A stretch of 36,247 bases of DNA, from the NCBI GenBank assembly GCA_015068345.1, contig SVKS01000010.1, forward strand, positions 1-36,247, read 5' to 3'. Source of the DNA: Oscillospiraceae bacterium (GTDB lineage Bacteria > Bacillota > Clostridia > Oscillospirales > QAMX01). The position numbers were made by a program, and so were the translations under genes. Shown here in pieces: positions 1 to 8,958 of the stretch. A model generated the notes under the pieces. It did not search any database. It saw nothing but the letters and a program-made list of their open reading frames with translations, and had not been told where the DNA came from. Positions within the stretch are counted from its first letter, which is position 1; the number at the start of each line of letters is the position of its first letter.

Positions 1-4
1 ACAC

Positions 5-10
5 AGGAGG
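5..10 (+). promoter_or_regulatory. Ribosome binding site of the first gene
   Basis: AGGAGG lies 10 bases before the ATG at 21, a near-perfect Shine-Dalgarno sequence, which fixes the start of the first gene. Any promoter lies outside the window. Confidence 0.8.
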
Positions 11-20
11 TGCCGTTTCC

Positions 21-1712
21 ATGATCCATATCGTTACCAAAGAGGAGATCCAAAAGGGCTGGTCGGGGGAGAAGAAGTACCGTATCACCGACGAAAACGG
101 TACCCCCTACCTGCTCCGGGTCGCCAACAGCAGCCAAAAGACAAAAAAAGAGGCCGAATTCCGCCTGATGCAACGGGTAGCCGCCCTGGGGATCCCCATG
201 TGCGAGCCCCTGGAATTCGGCGAAGATGAGGAGGGCGTCTGGTCGATCCAGCGCTGGATCGACGGGAAGGATATGGAGGAGGTCATCCCCGCCCTTCCCG
301 ATGCCCGGCAATACGCCTATGGGTTGGAGGCCGGGGCTTACCTTAAGCTGATCCACAGCATCCCGGCCCCGGCCAACCAGGAGCCCTGGGAGCCCCGGTT
401 CAACCGAAAAATGGACTACAAGATTCAAAAATATACCGAGTGCCCCCTGAAATATGAGGGTGGAGAAGCGTTTCTCTCCTACATTGCCGAAAACCGGCAT
501 CTGCTTGCGGGTCGCCCCCAAACCTTCCAGCACGGGGACTATCATATCGGCAACATGATGCTCGACCGAAACCGAAAGCTTCAGATCATTGACTTCAATC
601 GTTTCGATTTTGGTGACCCCTGGGAGGAATTTAACCGCATCGTCTGGTGCGCCCAGAAAAGCCCCCTCTTTGCCACCGGCATGGTCAACGGCTACTTCCA
701 TGGGGAGGTCCCTATGGAATTCTGGCGGCTTTTGGCCCTGTACATAGCCAGCAACACCCTTTCCTCCCTCTACTGGGCCATTCCCTTCGGAGAAGGGGAG
801 ATCGAAACCATGCGCCGCCAGGCCGCCGAAGTTCTCACCTGGTATGACGGCATGAAAAACCCCATCCCCACCTGGTACCGGTGCAATTTTCACCTGCAGT
901 ATCTGGATGGTATCCCCTTCAAGATGAAGACCCCTTTTGATTTCTCCTTTCTTTCGGAATACGGTCGGGTCTTCAAAATTTTTGACGACCAGGATTCGGG
1001 CAACATCTGTTTCGGGTGTGAAAAAGATGGGAAAAGGGTCTTCGTGAAATTTGCCGGAGCCCCCACCGCCGAATACGATGGAGATCCTGCTGATGCAGTG
1101 GAAAGACTCCTGAAAACCCTCCCTATCTACCGGGACCTGCGCCACAAAAACCTGATCGCCCTTTTGGATTCCCGGGAGGTTGCCGGAGGATATGCCATGA
1201 TCTTTGAATGGGCCGAGGGGATCTCCATGGGACGCATGTATCCTCCCGAGCACCAGTCCTTCATGGCGCTTCCCACGGCAGATCGGTTACAGGTTTTTTC
1301 GGACATTCTGGATTTCTTCCTGTACGTCGGCTTTCAAAACTACCTGGCGGTGGATTTTTACGATGGAAGTGTTATGTATGACCCCAAAACCAGAAAAACC
1401 ACCATCTGCGATATCGACTTTTTCCGCCGCCTGCCCACCCAAAACGACATGGGACGCATGTGGGGCAGTTCCAAATTCCAGGCTCCGGAGGAATACGTTC
1501 CGGGGGCCGCCCTGGACACTGCCACCAACGTCTACAACTTAGGTTCCATGGCCTTCGCCCTGTTTGCTTCCTACCAACGCACCCGGGAAAGCTGGGAGCT
1601 TTCCGACAGGCTTTTTGCCGTGGCTACCAAAGCCACCGCAAGCGACCGGCGAGATCGCTATCCCGATGTAAAGGCCCTGAAAGAAGCATGGGAGGCGGCC
1701 CTTCATGAATAA
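21..1712 (+). CDS. APH-like phosphotransferase fused to a protein-kinase-like domain
   Basis: Two kinase-fold domains lie in one 563-residue chain. Residues about 1-290 are an aminoglycoside-phosphotransferase (APH/choline kinase) type domain, with the catalytic loop HGDYHIGNMM at 171-180 and the metal-binding motif IIDFNRFDFGDP at 189-200. Residues about 300-563 resemble Firmicutes Ser/Thr-kinase-like proteins: candidate ATP lysine K343 (FVKF), loop VDFYDGS at 444-450, a DID motif replacing DFG at 464-466, and APEE at 488-491. The HRDxKxxN loop is not conserved, so the second domain may be atypical or a pseudokinase. From memory, the two halves are usually separate proteins of about 270-300 residues. 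The substrate cannot be told from sequence, and APH-like does not imply antibiotic resistance here. The gene heads a four-gene overlapping run and overlaps the next gene by 8 bases. Confidence 0.8.
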   Translation: MIHIVTKEEIQKGWSGEKKYRITDENGTPYLLRVANSSQKTKKEAEFRLMQRVAALGIPMCEPLEFGEDEEGVWSIQRWIDGKDMEEVIPALPDARQYAYGLEAGAYLKLIHSIPAPANQEPWEPRFNRKMDYKIQKYTECPLKYEGGEAFLSYIAENRHLLAGRPQTFQHGDYHIGNMMLDRNRKLQIIDFNRFDFGDPWEEFNRIVWCAQKSPLFATGMVNGYFHGEVPMEFWRLLALYIASNTLSSLYWAIPFGEGEIETMRRQAAEVLTWYDGMKNPIPTWYRCNFHLQYLDGIPFKMKTPFDFSFLSEYGRVFKIFDDQDSGNICFGCEKDGKRVFVKFAGAPTAEYDGDPADAVERLLKTLPIYRDLRHKNLIALLDSREVAGGYAMIFEWAEGISMGRMYPPEHQSFMALPTADRLQVFSDILDFFLYVGFQNYLAVDFYDGSVMYDPKTRKTTICDIDFFRRLPTQNDMGRMWGSSKFQAPEEYVPGAALDTATNVYNLGSMAFALFASYQRTRESWELSDRLFAVATKATASDRRDRYPDVKALKEAWEAALHE

Positions 1713-2547
1713 GCTTCTGCTTGTGGACGGCAGCAATCTGCTGTTTCAAATGTTTTTCGGTATGCCCGCCCGTATTGTGAATGCCCAAGGGAAGGCCATT
1801 CAGGGTACCCTGGGCTTTGTGGGTGCCCTTCGCAAAATTATCCGCATGACCTCCCCCACCCATCTGGCGGTGCTGTTTGACGGGGAGCACGAAAATGAAC
1901 GGACAGCGCTGAACGCCGATTACAAGGCAAACCGTCCCGATTACAGCCAGACCCCGGAGGAGGAGACCCCCTTTTCCCAACTACCCGACGTGTACGCCGC
2001 CCTGGACTACATGGGCATCCCCCACGCCGAAACCAAAACCTGCGAAACCGACGACTGGATGGCAAGCTACGCTGAACAATTGCCGGAAGGGTGGGATCTT
2101 GTGATTTCCTCCTTTGACAGCGACTTTTTCCAGCTGATCTCCCCCCGGGTGTCGGTACTTCGCTATCGGGGTGAAAAGACGATGATCCACACTCCCGAAA
2201 CCATTCAGGAGAAATTCGGTATCCTTCCCCAGCAATACGCCGACTTCAAGTCCCTCACCGGCGACTCTGCAGATAACATCCGGGGAGCCCGCCACGTGGG
2301 TCCCAAAACCGCCGCCTGGCTCCTTTCCATATACGGCAGTCTGGATGGTATCCTCCAAAACGTCACGTCCATCCCCAAGCCCGCCATCCGGGAGGCGCTT
2401 TTGCAGGATTCCGACCATCTTCGTACCAATTACCGCCTTATCAAGCTCACTGGGGCGCATGCTCTGCCCTTTGCCCCGGAAGACTTGATTTTCACCCCCA
2501 AGGATCACACTACCACCGAGATTTTGAAAGGAATCGGACTCCGATGA
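1705..2547 (+). CDS. 5'-3' exonuclease, FEN family (YpcP/ExoIX-like)
   Basis: This is a stand-alone relative of the N-terminal 5' nuclease domain of DNA polymerase I, 280 residues long with no polymerase part. Metal-binding acidic residues are visible in VDGSN (D8), LFDGE (D59), ETDD (114-117), SFDSD (D138, D140) and TGDSADN (D187, D190). The helix-hairpin-helix segment GARHVGPKTAA follows at about 194-204, and DYKANRPD matches the helical arch region. Members of this family cut 5' flaps or RNA primers during replication and repair. It starts inside the previous gene, and its stop overlaps the next start by 4 bases, so translation is probably coupled. The family is clear. Whether it backs up PolA or does something tied to the neighbouring genes is unknown. 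Confidence 0.9.
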   Translation: MNKLLLVDGSNLLFQMFFGMPARIVNAQGKAIQGTLGFVGALRKIIRMTSPTHLAVLFDGEHENERTALNADYKANRPDYSQTPEEETPFSQLPDVYAALDYMGIPHAETKTCETDDWMASYAEQLPEGWDLVISSFDSDFFQLISPRVSVLRYRGEKTMIHTPETIQEKFGILPQQYADFKSLTGDSADNIRGARHVGPKTAAWLLSIYGSLDGILQNVTSIPKPAIREALLQDSDHLRTNYRLIKLTGAHALPFAPEDLIFTPKDHTTTEILKGIGLR

Positions 2548-3167
2548 ATGCTTTTGATCCGAATTTACAGGCTGTGAAGAACCACTATGATACCCTGATC
2601 GACCTGGATAACGACCCTGCCCGGGACCCGGAACCCCTGCGGGCCCACATGGACAAGTGGGACGGTCCGGCTTTTCTGGATGCTCTGGCCCTTTCCCCCG
2701 AGAAGTCCGTACTGGAAATCGGGGTAGGCAGCGGTCGACTGGCCCTGCAGGTAGCTCCCAGGTGTAAATCCTTTTGGGGCATCGACCTTTCCCCCAAGAC
2801 CATTGTCCGGGCCGCCGTAAATCTGGCGGATCACCCAAACGTCACTCTGGTGGAGGGAGATTTCATGGTCTTCAGCCCCGGACGGCAGTTTGATGTCATC
2901 TATTCCTCCCTGACCTTTTTTCATCTGCCAGACAAAGCCGAAGCCATCCGAAAGGTGGCTGACCTGCTTGCTCCCGGCGGGCGCTTCGTTCTTTCGGTGG
3001 ATAAAAATCCCACCTATGCCATTGACTTCGGCACTCACCGGGTCCCCCTTTACCCAGATACTCCCAGCGAGATCCTAGCAAGTTTGGAAAAAGCATACCT
3101 GATTCTAAAAGCGCAGTTTGACACCGAGTTTGCCCATATTTTTGTAGCAGTCAAGGAGGAAGTATGA
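2544..3167 (+). CDS. Class I SAM-dependent methyltransferase
   Basis: A 207-residue protein with the Rossmann-type SAM site VLEIGVGSGRL (about 56-66), followed by an acidic end of strand 2 (GIDLSP), motif VEGDFM, and DVIYSSLTFFHL around strand 4. The later segment LLAPGGRFVLSVD matches strand 5 of the fold. This defines a methyltransferase_11/25-like enzyme, but nothing in the sequence identifies a substrate. It overlaps both neighbours by 4 bases (ATGA), which indicates a tightly coupled operon. A small-molecule target is as likely as a protein or RNA target. Confidence 0.85.
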   Translation: MNAFDPNLQAVKNHYDTLIDLDNDPARDPEPLRAHMDKWDGPAFLDALALSPEKSVLEIGVGSGRLALQVAPRCKSFWGIDLSPKTIVRAAVNLADHPNVTLVEGDFMVFSPGRQFDVIYSSLTFFHLPDKAEAIRKVADLLAPGGRFVLSVDKNPTYAIDFGTHRVPLYPDTPSEILASLEKAYLILKAQFDTEFAHIFVAVKEEV

Positions 3168-3949
3168 TACGCCCCATCACAAAAGAGCATCTGCCCCAAG
3201 CCACAGCCTTGATCCGGGAGGCCTTCGGCACGGTGGCCCGGGAGTTTGGCATCACCCCGGAAAATTCTCCCCGTTTCACTGCTTTCGCCACCACCGAAGA
3301 GCGGCTTACCTGGCACCTGGAGGGGGAAAAGCGACCCATGTTCGGTTATTTTGAGGGGGATACGCTTGTTGGTTATTACTCCCTGGCCCTTTTAGAAGAA
3401 GACCGGGTGGAGCTCAATAACCTTGCGGTGGCCCCCAGCCATCGCCACCAAGGTATCGGAAAAGCTCTGCTCCTCCACGCCTTTAACATGGCTCGCTCCT
3501 ATAACCGGTTGATCATGGAGATCGGTATTGTGGAGGAAAATCAGCGCCTGCGGGCCTGGTACGAATCACTCGGTTTTGTCCATACCGGTACCAAGAAGTT
3601 TGACTTCTTCTCCTTCACCTGTGGCTACATGGTTCGGAGACTGGACGGGGTATGCTATTGCGGTCATGACTGCGATCGGTGCGTCACCCGCCTTGCACCC
3701 GGAAGTCCCGCCCTGATTCAGCAGGCACAAGCCTTCTACAAGAATTCCTTTGATATGGATATTCCCCCGGAAGCCATCCATTGCGGCGGCGGTCACAGTG
3801 AGGACCTCTTTGCACTCTGCGCCGATTGTCCCTTCCGCAACTGCTCCCGAAAAAAGGGACTTTACTTCTGCGCCGCCTGTCCCGATTATCCCTGCGCACC
3901 CCTTGCAGAATACCAAGCCAAATACGTCAACCAATGCAACCAGATATAA
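3164..3949 (+). CDS. GNAT N-acetyltransferase fused to a Cys-rich DUF3795-like domain
   Basis: Residues 1 to about 155 are a GCN5-related acetyltransferase, with the acetyl-CoA loop RHQGIGKA at 94-101 after LNNLAVAPS, and the late motif NQRLRAWYESLGF. Residues about 160-261 are cysteine-rich, with CYCGHDCDRC at 164-173, CADCPFRNC at 219-227 and CAACPDYPC at 236-244. This pattern resembles DUF3795, a small putative metal-binding domain of unknown function. Eleven cysteines in about 80 residues suggest one or more zinc or Fe-S sites. It is the last gene of the overlapping run and starts 4 bases before the methyltransferase stop. The acetylation target is unknown. The GNAT assignment is secure; the DUF name is from memory. 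Confidence 0.82.
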   Translation: MIRPITKEHLPQATALIREAFGTVAREFGITPENSPRFTAFATTEERLTWHLEGEKRPMFGYFEGDTLVGYYSLALLEEDRVELNNLAVAPSHRHQGIGKALLLHAFNMARSYNRLIMEIGIVEENQRLRAWYESLGFVHTGTKKFDFFSFTCGYMVRRLDGVCYCGHDCDRCVTRLAPGSPALIQQAQAFYKNSFDMDIPPEAIHCGGGHSEDLFALCADCPFRNCSRKKGLYFCAACPDYPCAPLAEYQAKYVNQCNQI

Positions 3950-3952
3950 AGG

Positions 3953-3992
3953 AAAAACTGCTGTTACCCGGATGGGTAACAGCAGTTTTTTT
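3953..3992. terminator. Bidirectional intrinsic terminator between the first operon and secA
   Basis: A perfect 12-bp stem (3958-3969 with 3974-3985, loop GGAT) is flanked by A5 on the left and T7 on the right. It can therefore stop transcription from both the GNAT gene (+) and secA (-). The T-run overlaps the secA stop codon. Confidence 0.9.
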
Positions 3993-6756
3993 ATGCCTTC
4001 TCTTCGGTATTTTCCTTGAGATAACAGCACTTTTTGTACTTTTTCCCACTTCCGCAGGGGCAGGGATCGTTGGGTCCTACCTTTTTGGCTTTGCGGACCG
4101 GGGTCTTGGGCTGACTCTTGTCCCCAGAGCCGCCGCCGGCAAAGGCGGTGGTCACCGCCACCGAAGCCTGACGCTTGGGCTCTTCGGACCGCAGGCGGAA
4201 GGTATACATATTGCGGACCGTATCCTGGCGAATGTCGTCCACCATGGCGTCGAACATTTCAAAGCCCTCGGTCTTGTAGGCATTCACGGGATCCACCTGG
4301 CCGTAGGCACGCATGCCGATACCACGCCGGAGCTCGTGCATGGCGTCAATGTGATCCATCCACTTTTCATCCACGTTGCGAAGCAGAATCACCCGCTCCA
4401 CTTCTCGCATGCGCTCACTGCCAATTTCGGCTTCCCGCTTGGCATAAAGCTCCTCAGCTTCATTCCGGATGCGATCCAGCAGGGTCTCCTTACCAAAGCT
4501 TTCCCAATCTCTTTCGATTTCTTCCCGGGTTTCTGGCTTCAGGAGGAAGGTCAGCTTGGCGGCCAGGGTTCTGGCGGGAATTTCGTTTTCGAAGTGATCT
4601 TCTCCCCCAAAAGCCTGGTTGACCTCGGCTTCCACGGTGCTTTGGATCATCTTTTTGATATGATCGCTGACGTCGGCATCGCTGAGGACCTCCAGACGCT
4701 GGCCATAGATGATTTCGCGCATACGGTTCATCACGTCGTCATACTGGAGAACGCTCTTACGCACCTGGAAGTTGCGGCTTTCGATGCGTTTCTGGGCATT
4801 TTCAATGGCGGAGGTAATAAAGGAATGCTCAATGGGCATATCCTCAGCCCCCATGCTGGTCATCATGGCGTTGACCCGTTCACCCCCGAAGAGACGCATC
4901 AGATCGTCCTCCAGAGAGATGAAGAATCGGCTTTCCCCCGGGTCGCCCTGGCGGCCGGCACGGCCCCGGAGCTGGTTATCGATACGACGGCTTTCGTGCC
5001 GTTCGGTACCAATGATGAAGAGGCCGCCTGCGGCAATGACTTCCTTGCTTTCTTCCCGGGTTTCTTCCTTGTATTTTTCCACAAGGTTGTTGAACTCTCG
5101 ACGAATTTCCAGAATTTCTTCCGAATCGGTTTCTCCGTAGCCGTCGGCTTCCATAATCAGCTCTTCGGCATACCCCTTTTTGCGAAGCTCAGCACGGGCC
5201 ATAAATTCGGGGTTACCCCCCAGGATAATGTCGGTACCACGGCCCGCCATGTTGGTGGCAATGGTGACGGCACCTTTTTTACCCGCCTGGGCAACGATTT
5301 CGGCTTCCTTTTCGTGGTGTTTGGCGTTCAAAACGGTATGCTTGATGCCACGCTTGGTGAGCATTTTGGAAAGGAGTTCTGACTTATCAATAGAAACCGT
5401 ACCCACCAGCACCGGTTGTCCCTTCTTGTGGCATTCCTCCACCTGATCAATCACGGCGTTATACTTCACCGAAACCTTGCTATACACCACGTCGTGGTGG
5501 TCCACACGGATCATGGGCAGGTTGGTGGGAATTTCGATAACGTCCAGTCTGTAGATCTGCTGGAATTCCTCCTCCTCGGTCTTGGCGGTACCGGTCATGC
5601 CGGACAGACGCTTGTAGAGGCGGAAGTAGTTCTGGAAGGTGATGGTAGCAACCGTTTTGTTTTCGCTTTCCACCTTGACCCCTTCCTTGGCCTCAATGGC
5701 CTGGTGAAGTCCTTCGTTATAGCGGCGACCGATCATCAAACGACCGGTAAATTCATCAACAATAATGACCTGTCCGTTTTGAACCACGTAGTCCACGTCC
5801 CGGACCATAACGCCCCGGGCTCGGATGGCCTGATTGATGTGATGGTAGAGCTCCGAGTTTTCGGGGTCGGTCAGGTTGTCCACCCCAAATGCACGCTCGG
5901 CCTTTTCCACACCGCTGGGCAGGAGGGATGCTGAACGGGCCTTCTCGTCCACCACGTAGTCCCCATCCAGATCCTCCTGAAGCTGTTTATCCTCCAACTC
6001 CTTGACCTTGGTGCACCGAAGCCCGGCCACAAAACGGTCGGCTTTTTCGTACATGTCGGTGGATTTGTCTCCACGGCCCGAAATGATCAAAGGAGTTCGG
6101 GCTTCGTCCACCAGGATGGAGTCCACTTCGTCCACAATGGCGAAGGCATGGCCCCGCTGGACCATGTCCCGCTTGTAAAGGGTCATATTATCCCGCAGGT
6201 AGTCAAATCCAAGCTCGTTATTGGTGGCATAGGTAATGTCGCTGGCATAGGCTTCCCGGCGTTGGGAAGGCGTCATCTCCCGGAGAACGATGCCGGTAGT
6301 CATGCCCAGCATACGGAAGACCTTGCTCATCATTTCCCCCTGGAACTTCGCCAGGTAATCGTTAACGGTGACAATATGCACCGGATTCCCGGTAAGAGCA
6401 TTCAGGTAGGCAGGCATAACGGCGGTGATGGTTTTACCTTCACCGGTCTTCATTTCGGCAATACGGCCTTGGTGCAATACCAGACCACCCACCACCTGTA
6501 CCTCAAAGGGTTTCTTTTCCAGCGCACGCCAGGTGGCTTCCCTGGCGGCCGCAAAGGCTTCGATAATGATGTCGTTATCGTCAATGGTGGCACCATTTGC
6601 CAGGCGAGCCCGAAGCTCGTCGGTTTTGCCCCGGAGTTCCTCATTTGTGAGGGCAGAATATTCCTCATCCTTCGCCAGAATGGCTTTTACCAGTGGCTGA
6701 TTCTTTTTCAATTCCCGTTCGCTTTTGGTGCCGAACAGTTTAGTCAATAAACTCAT
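3991..6756 (-). CDS. secA: Protein translocase subunit SecA
   Basis: SecA is the cytoplasmic ATPase motor that pushes preproteins through the SecYEG channel. The chosen start gives 921 residues (MSLLTKLFG...). The track start 27 bases upstream is less likely, because an AAAGGA ribosome binding site sits just before the MSLL codon. Visible features are Walker A MKTGEGKT at 102-109, VDEVDS (DEAD-like Walker B) at 208-213, GMTGTAKTE in the linker to NBD2, helicase motif VI-like [13 protein letters not shown], and a C-terminal zinc SEC-C motif [13 protein letters not shown] that contacts SecB or the ribosome in other bacteria. Length and motif order are normal, so this is the housekeeping SecA. 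Its partner secY lies at 24130-25467. It is monocistronic in this window, bounded by the shared terminator and a divergent promoter region. Confidence 0.97.
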   Translation of the reverse strand: MSLLTKLFGTKSERELKKNQPLVKAILAKDEEYSALTNEELRGKTDELRARLANGATIDDNDIIIEAFAAAREATWRALEKKPFEVQVVGGLVLHQGRIAEMKTGEGKTITAVMPAYLNALTGNPVHIVTVNDYLAKFQGEMMSKVFRMLGMTTGIVLREMTPSQRREAYASDITYATNNELGFDYLRDNMTLYKRDMVQRGHAFAIVDEVDSILVDEARTPLIISGRGDKSTDMYEKADRFVAGLRCTKVKELEDKQLQEDLDGDYVVDEKARSASLLPSGVEKAERAFGVDNLTDPENSELYHHINQAIRARGVMVRDVDYVVQNGQVIIVDEFTGRLMIGRRYNEGLHQAIEAKEGVKVESENKTVATITFQNYFRLYKRLSGMTGTAKTEEEEFQQIYRLDVIEIPTNLPMIRVDHHDVVYSKVSVKYNAVIDQVEECHKKGQPVLVGTVSIDKSELLSKMLTKRGIKHTVLNAKHHEKEAEIVAQAGKKGAVTIATNMAGRGTDIILGGNPEFMARAELRKKGYAEELIMEADGYGETDSEEILEIRREFNNLVEKYKEETREESKEVIAAGGLFIIGTERHESRRIDNQLRGRAGRQGDPGESRFFISLEDDLMRLFGGERVNAMMTSMGAEDMPIEHSFITSAIENAQKRIESRNFQVRKSVLQYDDVMNRMREIIYGQRLEVLSDADVSDHIKKMIQSTVEAEVNQAFGGEDHFENEIPARTLAAKLTFLLKPETREEIERDWESFGKETLLDRIRNEAEELYAKREAEIGSERMREVERVILLRNVDEKWMDHIDAMHELRRGIGMRAYGQVDPVNAYKTEGFEMFDAMVDDIRQDTVRNMYTFRLRSEEPKRQASVAVTTAFAGGGSGDKSQPKTPVRKAKKVGPNDPCPCGSGKKYKKCCYLKENTEEKA

Positions 6757-6781
6757 GTTGTTTTCCTTTCCCGGAGTATAC

Positions 6782-6824
6782 AATCACATTTTCTTGTTTC
6801 AATTTGTGATTACTCTATATTATA
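6782..6824. promoter_or_regulatory. Divergent secA/tepA promoter region with inverted repeat
   Basis: AT-rich gap between divergent genes. On the minus strand, TATAAT (6824-6819) with a poor -35 TTTCTT 17 bases upstream could drive secA. On the plus strand, TTGTTT (6794-6799) with TATATT or TATTAT (6816-6823) could drive tepA. The two -10 boxes overlap, so the promoters may compete. AATCACA (6782-6788) and TGTGATT (6805-6811) form a 7-bp inverted repeat in the secA leader. The promoter calls are by eye only. Confidence 0.5.
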
Positions 6825-6896
6825 TCACACTCCTTTGCATAAAGAAAGCCGAAATGCGCAAAATGAAAAAGATTCATAAAAAAAGGAGCTATTTTC

Positions 6897-7526
6897 ATGT
6901 CCGATACTCTTCTTTCCCCTGTTGAAAAATCCCCTTCTGTTCATTGTCTGGTGATTGTGGGTCACATTGAAGGCCATGCCGAGCTTGCCGGCGGAATGAA
7001 AACCACCAAATACGAACACGTTCTTCCCTCCTTGGCATCGGTGGAGCAAAGTCCGGAAATCGAAGGACTCCTGGTCCTCATCAATACCGCCGGGGGCGAC
7101 GTGGAGGCGGGGCTTGCCATTGCGGAAATCATCGCCGGTATGAAAACCCCCACCGCCTCCCTGGTGCTTGGTGGGGGCCATTCCATTGGAGTTCCCATCG
7201 CTGTGGCGGCAAAGCGCTCCTTCATTGCCCCCTCTGCCGCCATGACCCTGCACCCGGTGCGCATCAACGGTTCGGTTATCGGCGCCCCGGAGACCTACCA
7301 GTATCTTTCCAAAATGCAGGATCGGGTCCTGTCCTTTGTCACCACCCATAGCAGTATCACAGATGCGGAATACCGCCGTCTGATGAACACCGGCGGCGGT
7401 AACGCCGGGGAAACCGGCAGTATTCTGAGTAGCTCGGAAGCAGTGGATTGCGGCCTGATTGACCAGGTGGGAAGTCTGTCGGACGCCCTTGCTTACCTGG
7501 CGGAGGCGGCCAAGAAAAAGGATTGA
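6897..7526 (+). CDS. tepA: TepA/YmfB-type ClpP-like serine peptidase
   Basis: This 209-residue protein belongs to the ClpP/crotonase fold and matches the Bacillus translocation-enhancing protein TepA in several stretches, such as KTTKYEHV, LLVLINTAGGDVEAGLAIAE and LGGGHSIGVPIAV. The likely nucleophile is S96 in GGGHSIG, and H119 in MTLHPVR is the likely catalytic histidine. The oxyanion-loop glycines (TAGGD) are present. In B. subtilis the family has been linked to protein export and to degradation of spore proteins. It is not the standard ClpP partner of ClpC. A GGAG ribosome binding site at 6885-6888 supports the start. It lies divergent to secA. Family confidence is high, function moderate. 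Confidence 0.87.
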   Translation: MSDTLLSPVEKSPSVHCLVIVGHIEGHAELAGGMKTTKYEHVLPSLASVEQSPEIEGLLVLINTAGGDVEAGLAIAEIIAGMKTPTASLVLGGGHSIGVPIAVAAKRSFIAPSAAMTLHPVRINGSVIGAPETYQYLSKMQDRVLSFVTTHSSITDAEYRRLMNTGGGNAGETGSILSSSEAVDCGLIDQVGSLSDALAYLAEAAKKKD

Positions 7527-7551
7527 ATTCCATCCCTTCCCATGTTATAAT
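7523..7551 (+). promoter_or_regulatory. Sigma-A type promoter for the sulfhydrylase-GH4-LOG genes
   Basis: TTGAAT (7523-7528), a 17-base spacer, then a perfect TATAAT (7546-7551). The -35 box overlaps the tepA stop codon. Transcription would start near 7558, leaving a leader of about 100 nt before the ATG at 7657. Confidence 0.8.
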
Positions 7552-7656
7552 AGGGATACCGTAGTGGTTTTCCCGTTTTAGATGCTGTTTTCCCGGCAAA
7601 TGGGATGGTCAACGAAAACCCCTTCGGGCAAACAGCAAACGAAAGGAAGTTTTTCC

Positions 7657-8922
7657 ATGCACGTAGATTCTAAGTGCCTTCATGCCGGGTATGCCCCTAA
7701 AAACGGCGAACCCAATGCCCTGCCTATTTATCAATCCACCACCTACCGCTACGATTCCACCGAGCACATCGGCCGCCTCTTTGACCTGAAGGAAGAAGGC
7801 CACATGTACTCCCGGATTTCCAACCCCACCGTAGCCGCTGTGGAAGCCAAGATTGCCGCCCTGGAGGGTGGTGTGGCCGCCGTATGCACCACCTCCGGCA
7901 TGGCCGCCATCCTTTTGACCGTTTTGAATATCTGCAAAACCGGTGACCACATCGTCGCCTCGGCTGAAATTTACGGGGGCTCCATCAACCTCCTGTCCTT
8001 TACCCTGAAGCGCTATGGCATTGACGTTACCTTTATTCCGGTGGATTCCACCAAGGAGGAAATCAAGGCCGCCATCAAGGAAAATACCCGTATGGTCTTT
8101 GGGGAAACCATTGCCAATCCCGCCATCTCGGTGTTGGATATTGAAGTGTTTGCCGCCGCCGCCCATGAATGCGGCATCCCCCTGGTAATTGACAACACCT
8201 TCGCCACCCCCATCCTTTGCCGTCCCTTCGAATGGGGCGCGGATATCGTGGTCCACTCCACCTCCAAATATATGGATGGTCACGCCACCGTGGTAGGCGG
8301 TGTGGTGGTGGACGGAGGCAAATTCAACTGGGAAAACGGCAAGTTCCCCGAGCTCTGCGAACCGGATGAGTCCTACCATGGTGTACGCTACACCAAGCAG
8401 TTTGGGGCCGCCGCATTCGCCACCAAGGCCCGTTGCCAGCTGGTACGTGACCTGGGCATTGCTCCCAGCGCCATGGATGCCTTCCTCTTGGATCTGGGGC
8501 TCCAGTCCCTGGCTGTGCGTATGGAGCGCCATTGCCGGAATGCGGAAGCCTGCGCTGAATATTTTGAAAACCATCCCATGGTGGAATTTGTCAACTACCC
8601 CACCCTGAAAAGCAACAAATACTACGACCTGGCTCAAAAGTACCTGCCCAAGGGAGCCAGCGGCGTCATCGGCTTCTCCATCAAGGGAAGCCGGGACAAT
8701 GCCATCAAGTTTATGGACTCCCTTCAGCTTGCCATCAACGCCGTCCACGTGGCGGATGCCCGCACCATGGTGCTCCACCCCGCCAGCGAAACCCACCGCC
8801 AGCTCAATGACGAGCAGCTGATTGCTGCCGGTATTACCCCGGGTCTGGTCCGTTTCTCGGTAGGTATCGAAAACATCGAGGACATTCTGGCTGACGTGAA
8901 ACAGGCCTTCGACGCCATCTGA
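7657..8922 (+). CDS. O-acetylhomoserine sulfhydrylase family PLP enzyme (MetY-like)
   Basis: A 421-residue Cys/Met-metabolism PLP enzyme. Family members make homocysteine from O-acetylhomoserine and sulfide, or act as cystathionine or methionine lyases. Signs are the YSRISNPT motif (51-58), the cofactor-stacking region SGMAAI (80-85), IDNTFATP (178-185), and the PLP lysine K204 in HSTSKYMDGH. The start at 7657 is preferred over the track start at 7582, because AAAGGAAG lies upstream and the family N-terminus (LHAGYAP) follows directly. It is transcribed from the promoter at 7523 with a possibly structured leader. GH4 follows after 36 bases. Length and N-terminus favour MetY over methionine gamma-lyase, but sequence alone does not settle it. 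Confidence 0.85.
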   Translation: MHVDSKCLHAGYAPKNGEPNALPIYQSTTYRYDSTEHIGRLFDLKEEGHMYSRISNPTVAAVEAKIAALEGGVAAVCTTSGMAAILLTVLNICKTGDHIVASAEIYGGSINLLSFTLKRYGIDVTFIPVDSTKEEIKAAIKENTRMVFGETIANPAISVLDIEVFAAAAHECGIPLVIDNTFATPILCRPFEWGADIVVHSTSKYMDGHATVVGGVVVDGGKFNWENGKFPELCEPDESYHGVRYTKQFGAAAFATKARCQLVRDLGIAPSAMDAFLLDLGLQSLAVRMERHCRNAEACAEYFENHPMVEFVNYPTLKSNKYYDLAQKYLPKGASGVIGFSIKGSRDNAIKFMDSLQLAINAVHVADARTMVLHPASETHRQLNDEQLIAAGITPGLVRFSVGIENIEDILADVKQAFDAI

Positions 8923-8958
8923 CAAATCAAAATTATTACATAGAAAGGATTCCTACTT

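Noticed and set aside
21-900. Reading the APH-like domain as an antibiotic resistance gene
   Set aside because: The fold is shared by many housekeeping kinases, the context is not mobile, and the protein is fused to a second kinase domain; no evidence for resistance.
3826-5382. 518-aa plus-strand ORF opposite secA
   Set aside because: It is an antisense shadow of the clear SecA frame, has no domain signature, and begins inside the GNAT gene.
7609-8925. 438-aa minus-strand ORF opposite the sulfhydrylase gene
   Set aside because: Shadow frame caused by GC-biased third positions; Gly/His-rich composition and no recognisable motif.
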